Of a stretch of 64,000 nt of DNA, positions 16,722-22,634 are shown piece after piece. The notes under the pieces were generated by a model that was not told the origin of the DNA, did not search any database, and worked only from the letters and a program-made list of their open reading frames with translations. The stretch is from Catenulispora sp. GP43 (GTDB lineage: Bacteria > Actinomycetota > Actinomycetes > Streptomycetales > Catenulisporaceae): NCBI RefSeq assembly GCF_041260665.1, contig NZ_JBGCCT010000002.1:496001-560000 (forward strand), written 5' to 3'. The translations under genes and the position numbers were made by a program. How positions within the stretch are numbered: position 1 is the stretch's first letter; each line of letters opens with the position of its first letter.

Positions 16722-17993
16722 TCACCGGTCACCGTTTTGGGTGTCTTCATCACTATGATCCGCCAGGAACCGCTCGGGCCACAGGCTCTCGTCCGGTTTG
16801 AAGCCGACGCGCAGCACGCCGTCCGAGATCCGCGCCGAGGCGATGCGGCACCGGCGCAGCGCCCCGGGCAGCGGGAACGCCCGCCGCTGGGCCGCGACGC
16901 CCGGGACCTCGACGCTGACCACCAGCTCGTCGCCGGAGCGCACCAGGCCGAGCTGGTCCCGCTCGACACCGGGCAGCGGCAGGTCGTAGCGGTAGCCCTC
17001 GCCTTCGCCGATCATCACCGGCTCCGGCGGGTCGGCCAGGCCCGGGCCGGGATCCCCGCCGGGGTACACGGCCTCGCCGAGGGCTTCCAGGGCCGCGACG
17101 CCGAGCGGTTCGGCGTCCTGGCGCGGCACGTCGGCCAGGGTCTCGGCGTCGGCGCGCAGGCCGTGCAGGGCCAGCAGGGTCGGGGTGGCCTGCAGCAGCG
17201 ACTGTGCGGCGGCCGCGGGCGAGCCGACGATCCGCACCACGCTGCCGGGGTGCACCAGCGCGGCCCGCACAGCGGCGATCTCCGCGGCGGCGTTGTCGGT
17301 CCACTGCGTGACCATGGCGAACGGGCTCGGCAGGCCGACCAGCCCGGCCAGCAGCGGACGCAGCGCGCGGGCCGCCTGGCCCTCGATCGGCCGCACCCGC
17401 CGCAGCGCGGCGGCGGCGGTCTCGGGCCAGGCCAGCATGGCCAGCGCGGCCTTCAGCGGCGGGCCGTCCACCACGACGGTGTCCCACTCGGAGGAGCCGA
17501 CGGCGGTCGCGATCTCGCGCAGCGCCAGGATGTCCGGCAGGCCGGGGACCGGTCCGAGCTCGGTGGCGTCCGGCGCCGACAGGCCGGCGGCGGCCAGCGG
17601 GCCGGTGAGCAGTTTGGCCAGGTCCACCAGCGCGGTCTCGGTGGCCGCGGCCGGGTCGAAGCGGCGGACGGTGAGGTTGGCCAGCGCGGTGCGGCGGACG
17701 GCCGAGGCCCGTGCGGCCCCGAGCTCGCCGGAGTTCTCGGAGTTCTCGGAGTTCTCGGAGTTTTCGCTGTCCTCGATGTCCTCGAAATCGTCGTCGAGGG
17801 CGTCGTCGATGTCCAGGACGTTTCCGTCCCCGGAGACCCCCGACGCGCCGAGCACCGCGGCCAGTTCCCCGGCGTCGGCGACCCCGAGCAGCAGCGTCCG
17901 GTGTCCGCCGGCCGCGGCCCGCAGCGCGGTCGCCGCCGCGAGGGTCGTGGTGCCCGCACCGCCGGGGCCGGTCAAAAAGAGCAGCCGCGTCAC
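16722..17993 (-). CDS. ArsA/GET3-like ATPase-fold protein with degenerate P-loop and C-terminal ArsA_HSP20 domain
   Basis: A 423-aa protein that begins LLFLTGPGGAGTTTLAAATA. The deviant Walker A of ArsA/Get3/MinD ATPases is (K)GGxGKT; here the residues at both lysine positions are not Lys (P-G-G-A-G-T-T). Other parts of the fold remain (TVVVDGPPLKAALAML for switch-like strand, MVTQWTDNAAAE). The last 85 residues (YRYDLPLPGVERDQLGLV ... VGFKPDESLWPERFL) match the HSP20-like domain found at the end of actinobacterial ArsA homologues. Start is GTG 17993, overlapping the SRPBCC gene's stop by 4 nt. ATP hydrolysis by this protein is doubtful. An Asn-Ser-Glu tract comes from a 9-bp DNA repeat. Confidence 0.85.
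   Translation of the reverse strand: MTRLLFLTGPGGAGTTTLAAATALRAAAGGHRTLLLGVADAGELAAVLGASGVSGDGNVLDIDDALDDDFEDIEDSENSENSENSENSGELGAARASAVRRTALANLTVRRFDPAAATETALVDLAKLLTGPLAAAGLSAPDATELGPVPGLPDILALREIATAVGSSEWDTVVVDGPPLKAALAMLAWPETAAAALRRVRPIEGQAARALRPLLAGLVGLPSPFAMVTQWTDNAAAEIAAVRAALVHPGSVVRIVGSPAAAAQSLLQATPTLLALHGLRADAETLADVPRQDAEPLGVAALEALGEAVYPGGDPGPGLADPPEPVMIGEGEGYRYDLPLPGVERDQLGLVRSGDELVVSVEVPGVAAQRRAFPLPGALRRCRIASARISDGVLRVGFKPDESLWPERFLADHSDEDTQNGDR
17731..17766. repeat. Four 9-bp tandem units (gagttctcg) in the ArsA-like gene
   Basis: gagttctcg occurs three times and gagttttcg once, back to back. On the minus strand they encode Glu-Asn-Ser repeats in frame. Confidence 0.9.
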
Positions 17994-18430
17994 GCCGAGA
18001 TCGCCTCGACACGCTTCTTCAGGCCGGACAGCGCGCGGTCGATGATCAGCTTCTCGACCTTCCGCTTGAGCAGGCCGACCATCGGCAGCTTGACGTCCAC
18101 CGCGAGCTGGTAGGTCACGTGGCTGCCGGCGTCGGTCGCCTCCACCACATAGGAGCCGTCCAGCGCGCGCATCATGTTCGAGGACACCAGGGTCCAGCGA
18201 ACCTCAACGTCGGAGGGGTACTCGTAGGCCAGCGTGTGCTCGTCGCGCAGCGCGCCGGCGTCCATGCGGTACCAGGCGCGGGTGGCGCGCCCGGCGTCGT
18301 CGCGCTCCTCGACCCGCGCCTCCTTCACCTCTCCGGCCCATTCCGGGTAGGCCTCGAAGTCGGTGATCACCTGCAGCACCGCCTGTGGCGGGGCCGCGAT
18401 GTCGATGCTGGACTTAGTGCGCTCGGACAT
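17990..18430 (-). CDS. SRPBCC-family lipid/polyketide-cyclase-like binding protein
   Basis: A 146-aa START/Bet v1-like protein: the opening TKSSIDIAAPPQAVLQVITD, then FEAYPEWAGEVKEARV, the central strands WYRMDAGALRDEHTLAYEY and VRWTLVSSNMMRALDGSYVV, and the C-terminal helix VEKLIIDRALSGLKKRVEAI. Such proteins have a hydrophobic cavity, and actinobacterial members of this type lie next to ArsA-like and acyl-CoA synthetase genes. It heads the minus-strand run SRPBCC - ArsA-like - DUF5304-like - glkA with 4-nt overlap to the next gene. Ligand is unknown. Confidence 0.88.
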   Translation of the reverse strand: MSERTKSSIDIAAPPQAVLQVITDFEAYPEWAGEVKEARVEERDDAGRATRAWYRMDAGALRDEHTLAYEYPSDVEVRWTLVSSNMMRALDGSYVVEATDAGSHVTYQLAVDVKLPMVGLLKRKVEKLIIDRALSGLKKRVEAISA

Positions 18431-18579
18431 GGCCCGCCTCCTCGCCGTCGGTGGTTGCGGCCAAGGCTATCGCGTACGCCACACCTGACGGCCGGCCGAG
18501 GGTCCCGGCAAGGCATGATGGTGTCCAGCACCCCTGCCATGCGCAGAAGTCGCTGAGGTTACGAAACAGCATCAAGTAC

Positions 18580-18595
18580 TACCTACCGGTTGGTA
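18580..18595. promoter_or_regulatory. Candidate TetR-type operator (tacctaccggttggta) upstream of fadD
   Basis: A 16-bp near-perfect palindrome, tacctaccggttggta, with one mismatched pair, lies 90 nt before the fadD GTG. Similar CCGG-centred palindromes are bound by TetR regulators of fatty-acid metabolism in actinobacteria. No TetR gene is adjacent. Confidence 0.5.
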
Positions 18596-18684
18596 ATAAG
18601 CAGTAGCGTCAGGGCGCGCCTCGACCCCACGCGGCGCCCGGCCGCCCCGTCGTCCGGCCTCGAAGACGAGGAGTCAAGACAACC

Positions 18685-20532
18685 GTGCGTGAGTTCAGCG
18701 TCCCGCCGCTTTACCAGGTCGGCGCCACGGGCAACCTGACCGACGTGGTGCACAACGCGGCCGAACAGGCCCCGGCCGCGGCGCTGCTGGGCCGCAAGGT
18801 CGGCGGCGTGTGGCGAGATGTCACCGCCAAGGACTTCCTCGGCGAAGTCACCGCCCTGGCCAAGGGCATCGCCGCCTCAGGGATCGCGGTCGGCGACCGC
18901 GTCGCCCTGATGTCCCGCACCCGCTATGAGTGGACGCTGCTGGACTTCGCCCTGTTCGAGGCCGGCGCGGTCGTGGTGCCGGTCTACGAGACCTCCTCGG
19001 TCGATCAGGTCGAGTGGATCCTGTCCGACTCCGGCGCGGTCGCGGTGTTCGCCGAGACCACCGGCAACGCCGAGTGCGTGGAGACCGCGCGCACCGGCCA
19101 GACCAACTCCGACCTCGGCGGCGCGCCGAGCGTCCGGCAGGTCTGGACGATCGAGCCGGACAGCGGCAAGGGCGCGGTGCAGGAGCTGAGCGCGGCCGGC
19201 ACCGCGATCAGCGACGAGGAGCTGGCCGAGCGCCGGCGCGCGGCCACCCCGGAGTCGGTGGCCTCGATCATCTACACCTCCGGCACCACCGGCCGGCCCA
19301 AGGGCTGCGTGCTGACCCACGGCACGTTCCTCGCCGAGTGCGAGAACGTGACGCGCATGGCGTCCGCGGCCTTCAACGACTCCGGCTCCACGCTGCTGTT
19401 CCTGCCGCTGGCGCACGTGCTGGCCCGGGTCATCCAGACCGCGGCGCTCACCGCGCGGGTGAAGCTGGGGCACTGTTCGGACACCAAGAAGATCGTCGAG
19501 GAGCTGGCCGGCTTCAAGCCGACCTTCATCCTGTCGGTGCCCCGGGTGTTCGAGAAGGTCTACAACGGCGCGTCGCAGAAGGCGCACGCCGAGGGCAAGG
19601 GCGCCATCTTCGACAAGGCCGCGGCCACCGCGATCGCCTGGTCGCGCGCCGAGTACGCGGGCAAGGTCCCGCTGGGCCTGAAGGTCAAGCACACGGTCTT
19701 CGACAAGCTGGTCTACGGCAAGCTGCGCGCGGCCCTGGGCGGCAACGCCACGCTGGCCGTCTCCGGCGGCGCGCCGCTGGGCACCCGCCTGGTCCACTTC
19801 TTCCACGGCATCGGCCTGCAGGTGCAGGAGGGCTACGGCCTGACCGAGACCTGCGCGGCGATCACCCTGAACCCGATCGGCAAGTCCCGCCCCGGCACGG
19901 TCGGCGTTCCGGTCCCCGGCGCCTCGGTCCGCATCGCCGAGGACGGCGAGATCCTGGTCAAGGGCCCGATGGTGTTCTCCGGGTACTACCACAACGACGC
20001 CGCCACGGCCGAGTCCATGCAGGACGGCTGGTTCGCCACCGGCGACATCGGCTCCCTGGACTCCGAGGGCTACCTGTCGATCACCGGCCGCAAGAAGGAG
20101 ATCCTGGTCACCGCCGGCGGCAAGAACGTGGCCCCGGCCGTCCTGGAGGACCGGATCAACGCCCACCCGCTGGTGAACCTGTCGATGGTGGTCGGCGACA
20201 AGCAGCCCTTCATCGCCGCCCTGGTCACCCTGGACCCGGAGGCCCTGCCGACCTGGGCCGCCGCCCACGGCAAGCCGGCGGACTGGAGCATCGCCGACGC
20301 CGCCGCCGACACCGACGTGCGCGCCGAGATCCAGAAGGCGATCGACGACGCCAACCGCGCCGTCAGCCACGCCGAGGCGATCAAGAAGTTCGCGATCCTC
20401 GGCACAGAGTGGAGCGTCGAGGGCGGTCAGGTGACGCCGTCGATGAAGCTGAAGCGCAACGTGGTGATGCTGGAGAACTCCACCGACGTGGAGGCGCTGT
20501 ACGCCGGGGTCGGGTCGACGACCGGACAGTGA
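18685..20532 (+). CDS. fadD: Long-chain fatty acyl-CoA synthetase (AMP-dependent ligase)
   Basis: A 615-aa ANL-superfamily enzyme of the FadD15 type, activating fatty acids as acyl-AMP and then acyl-CoA. P-loop IIYTSGTTGRPKGCVLTH (about residue 195), LFLPLAHVLARV, the aromatic YGLTETCA motif, the ATP motif GWFATGDIG, and the hinge with ITGRKKEILVTAGGKNVAP are all present; the C-terminal catalytic Lys lies in TPSMKLKRN. Start is GTG 18685 with a GAGGAG ribosome-binding site. It is read divergently from the SRPBCC gene over 254 nt that include the candidate operator. A strong hairpin follows. Confidence 0.95.
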   Translation: MREFSVPPLYQVGATGNLTDVVHNAAEQAPAAALLGRKVGGVWRDVTAKDFLGEVTALAKGIAASGIAVGDRVALMSRTRYEWTLLDFALFEAGAVVVPVYETSSVDQVEWILSDSGAVAVFAETTGNAECVETARTGQTNSDLGGAPSVRQVWTIEPDSGKGAVQELSAAGTAISDEELAERRRAATPESVASIIYTSGTTGRPKGCVLTHGTFLAECENVTRMASAAFNDSGSTLLFLPLAHVLARVIQTAALTARVKLGHCSDTKKIVEELAGFKPTFILSVPRVFEKVYNGASQKAHAEGKGAIFDKAAATAIAWSRAEYAGKVPLGLKVKHTVFDKLVYGKLRAALGGNATLAVSGGAPLGTRLVHFFHGIGLQVQEGYGLTETCAAITLNPIGKSRPGTVGVPVPGASVRIAEDGEILVKGPMVFSGYYHNDAATAESMQDGWFATGDIGSLDSEGYLSITGRKKEILVTAGGKNVAPAVLEDRINAHPLVNLSMVVGDKQPFIAALVTLDPEALPTWAAAHGKPADWSIADAAADTDVRAEIQKAIDDANRAVSHAEAIKKFAILGTEWSVEGGQVTPSMKLKRNVVMLENSTDVEALYAGVGSTTGQ

Positions 20533-20553
20533 GGCTCATCAGACAAGCATGTT

Positions 20554-20584
20554 GAAAGGGCGCCCCTTCGTGGGGCGCCCTTTC
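20554..20584 (+). terminator. Intrinsic hairpin terminator after fadD
   Basis: Perfect 13-bp arms gaaagggcgcccc and ggggcgccctttc enclose ttcgt. It lies 22 nt behind the fadD stop and could also act for the convergent MarR gene. No long T-run follows, as is common in high-GC genomes. Confidence 0.85.
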
Positions 20585-20635
20585 GCATGCGCTCGCTGTG
20601 GGCGGAGACGACTTCGACTTCCCGCGCCGCTCCCG

Positions 20636-21136
20636 CTAGAAGGGCCCTTCCTCGGCGAAGCGGCGCAGCGCTTTGGCGAAGGCCGCGGCCTCGTCAGGCG
20701 GCCAGCTCGCCACGGATGCCGTGACCCGGTCGGCGAATCGGCGCCGCATCTCGGCGACCGCCTGGGCGCCGGCGTCGGTGAGGACCAGCAGGACCGAGCG
20801 CCGGTCGTCGGGGTCGGCCTCGCGGCGCACCAGGCCGGCCGCCTCCAGCCGCGAGGCGTGGCGGCTCACGCCCGACCGGTCCAGGCCGACCACCGCCGCG
20901 AGGTCTGCGGCGTTGCGCGGTCCGGTCCGGGCCAGGCCGCTGAGCACGGGGTACGCGTTCTCGTCGAGGCCGTCGGCGACGCCCTCGACGAGCCCGGCGT
21001 ACAGCCCGGCGCGCGTGCTGCGCTGGATCAACAAGCCGAAGGATTCGGCGATCTCACGTCCGGTGTCGGCATCGGCATCGGCATCGGCATCGGCATCGGC
21101 ATCGGCATCGGCATCGGCATCGGCATCGGCATCCAT
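20636..21136 (-). CDS. MarR-family regulator with Asp-Ala dipeptide-repeat N-terminus
   Basis: A 166-aa regulator. After the start Met come eleven Asp-Ala dipeptides encoded by a hexanucleotide repeat, then a MarR domain: ENAYPVLSGLARTGPRNAAD, recognition helix VVGLDRSGVSRHASRLEAAG, wing LVRREADPDDRRSVLLVLTD, and a C-terminal dimerisation helix. It sits divergent from a SnoaL-like gene across a 120-nt gap holding inverted repeats with GCGTGC half-sites, so autoregulation of both genes is likely. The repeat tract adds a flexible acidic arm that ordinary MarR proteins lack. Confidence 0.92.
   Translation of the reverse strand: MDADADADADADADADADADADADTGREIAESFGLLIQRSTRAGLYAGLVEGVADGLDENAYPVLSGLARTGPRNAADLAAVVGLDRSGVSRHASRLEAAGLVRREADPDDRRSVLLVLTDAGAQAVAEMRRRFADRVTASVASWPPDEAAAFAKALRRFAEEGPF
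21066..21133. repeat. Eleven perfect hexanucleotide repeats (tcggca) at the start of a MarR gene
   Basis: tcggca repeats eleven times without interruption at 21066-21131, plus a partial unit. The ATG (21134-21136) follows at once, so on the minus strand the array is codons 2-24 of the regulator, encoding Asp-Ala repeats. Confidence 0.97.
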
Positions 21137-21148
21137 CTCTCCAGACTA

Positions 21149-21208
21149 GCGTGCACGACGCACGCATCTGCTACAGTTCGAGATACGAGATGCGTGCACG
21201 GTGCACGC
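21149..21208. promoter_or_regulatory. Two palindromic boxes between the divergent MarR and SnoaL-like genes
   Basis: Box 1 is gcgtgc-5 nt-gcacgc (21149-21165). Box 2 is gcgtgcac-g-gtgcacgc (21192-21208), perfect 8-bp arms. The two also pair with each other through gcacgcatct (21160-21169) and agatgcgtgc (21188-21197). Shape and position fit operators of the adjacent MarR protein. Confidence 0.65.
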
Positions 21209-21256
21209 ACTTATGCGATGCCCGTCTGCAGAATCTTGATCCGGAGGAGTCCCCCC

Positions 21257-21649
21257 ATGGCCACCACCATCGCCGCCGCCCTGACCGACCTGCTGCTGAC
21301 CCCGGGCCTGCCGCTCGACGAGGCCCTGGACCGGCACTTCGCGCCGGAGTACCGGCAGCGCACCGACGGGTCGTGGATCGACCGCGCCGGGTTCGCCGAG
21401 CACATCGCGCACCTGCGCGGCGTCGTCGCCGGCGGCGCCATCCACGTGCACGACGAACTCGGCGAGGGCATGCGCTACGCCGAGCGCCACACCGTCGACA
21501 TCGTGAAGGCCGACGGTTCGACCGCCTCGCACGAGGTGTACGTCTTCGCCGAGTTCGCCGACGACGGCCGCTTCGCGCGGCTGGAGGAGGTCACGCTGAT
21601 GGTGGCCGGCGACGAGGCCGACCGCGACCTGGGCAGCGCGCGCGGCTGA
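21257..21649 (+). CDS. SnoaL/NTF2-like small protein
   Basis: A 130-aa alpha+beta-barrel protein. It begins with helices ATTIAAALTDLLLTPGLPLD, then EALDRHFAPEYRQRTDGSWI, DRAGFAEHIAHLRGVV, and strands HTVDIVKADGSTASHEVYVF and RFARLEEVTLMVAG. This is the SnoaL-like layout seen in polyketide cyclases, isomerases and many stress-related proteins. Start ATG 21257 is backed by CCGGAGGAG about 6 nt upstream. Its control is probably by the divergent MarR regulator; the substrate is unknown. Confidence 0.82.
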   Translation: MATTIAAALTDLLLTPGLPLDEALDRHFAPEYRQRTDGSWIDRAGFAEHIAHLRGVVAGGAIHVHDELGEGMRYAERHTVDIVKADGSTASHEVYVFAEFADDGRFARLEEVTLMVAGDEADRDLGSARG

Positions 21650-21673
21650 GCCGGGCGTGCGCCGTGCGCCGCG

Positions 21674-22096
21674 CTATCCCATCTCGCGCGGCGTCATGAG
21701 CCGGATGTGGTTGCCGGAGGGGTCGCGGAAGGACGAGTCGCGGCCGTACATCTCGTCGCTCGGCTTCTCGATGAACTCCACGCCGCGCTCGACCAGGGCG
21801 GCGTAGTCGGCGTCCACGTCCTCGGTGGTCAGGAACACCGTCCCGGCGAAGCCCTTGCCGGTCAGCTCCTCGACCTTGGCGCGGGTGGCCTCGTCCATGA
21901 GCGGCTCGCCCACGATCTTCATCAGGACGATGCTGATGTCCGGCTGGTGCGCGGGCCCCACGGAGAGCCAGCGGAAGTTCCCCATCTCCGGCACGGTGAT
22001 GTCCGCCCGGACCACGAAGCCGAGCTTGTTCGTGTAGAAGTCCAGGGCCACGTCCTGGTCGTGGACCCAAAGCTGAGTGCTGTTGAAGGAGATCAT
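21674..22096 (-). CDS. VOC-family (glyoxalase/bleomycin-resistance-like) protein
   Basis: A 140-aa protein with two beta-alpha-beta-beta-beta units: STQLWVHDQDVALDFYTNKL and GFVVRADITV in the first, then GTVFLTTEDVDADYAALVER, GVEFIEKPSDEMYGRDSSFR and DPSGNHIRLMTP in the second. Possible metal ligands are His (LWVHD) and Glu near the end. Such proteins are lyases, dioxygenases or binding proteins. It starts 5 nt after the AraC-type regulator's stop, and the two genes form a small unit. Confidence 0.9.
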   Translation of the reverse strand: MISFNSTQLWVHDQDVALDFYTNKLGFVVRADITVPEMGNFRWLSVGPAHQPDISIVLMKIVGEPLMDEATRAKVEELTGKGFAGTVFLTTEDVDADYAALVERGVEFIEKPSDEMYGRDSSFRDPSGNHIRLMTPREMG

Positions 22097-22100
22097 GGGA

Positions 22101-22541
22101 TCACGCTAGGCCGCCGGGCGGCGCGCCGTCTTCTCGAAACGTCCGGTTCTTCGGCCGGCCGTAGGCCCGCAGCACACAGCCCGGGACCTGCACGAAGTGC
22201 GCCGCCGGCGGCTGCCCGGCCCGGTAGGCGGCCGGCGGCAGGCCGTAGACCCGGGTGAAGCTGGTGGTGAAGGACCCGACGCTGGTCAGCCCGACCGCGC
22301 AGCAGATGTCGGCGACGGCGTAGTCGGTGTGCCGCAGCAGCGCCGCGGCCCGCTCCAGGCGCCGGGTGAGCAGGTAGGCGTGCGGCGACTCCCCGAACGC
22401 CCGCCGGAACTCCCGCGAGAAGTGCGCCCGCGACAGGCGCGCGGCCGCGGCGAGGTCGGCGACGGTCAGCGGCTCGGCGTAGCGGGCGTCGGCGAGGTCT
22501 TTGGCGCGCTGCAGGTGGCGGGCGGGAGGTACGGGGGCCAC
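22101..22541 (-). CDS. AraC-family transcription regulator (DNA-binding domain only)
   Basis: A 146-aa protein with two helix-turn-helix motifs, LTVADLAAAARLSRAHFSRE and VADICCAVGLTSVGSFTTSF, ending FTRVYGLPPAAYR, the canonical AraC signature. There is no N-terminal sensor domain; family members of this size pair with VOC proteins. I take GTG 22541 (VAPVPPARHLQRAKDLADARY) as start since the longer open frame upstream reads across the divergent promoter, although no good ribosome-binding site is seen. It likely controls the VOC gene behind it. Confidence 0.88.
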   Translation of the reverse strand: MAPVPPARHLQRAKDLADARYAEPLTVADLAAAARLSRAHFSREFRRAFGESPHAYLLTRRLERAAALLRHTDYAVADICCAVGLTSVGSFTTSFTRVYGLPPAAYRAGQPPAAHFVQVPGCVLRAYGRPKNRTFREDGAPPGGLA

Positions 22542-22634
22542 GCTGCGAGGGTAACGCCGGGGGCCGACACTCGCAGACAGCCACCGCCCGACGCCGACGT
22601 GCGCCGCTGCTCGCCCGCCGATACCGTGACTGGC

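Noticed and set aside
18877-20370. Long minus-strand frame (497 codons) antisense to fadD
   Set aside because: Low-complexity GC-driven translation; the plus strand has all acyl-CoA synthetase motifs.
21066-21133. CRISPR-like array
   Set aside because: The units are 6 bp with no spacers; this is a simple coding microsatellite.
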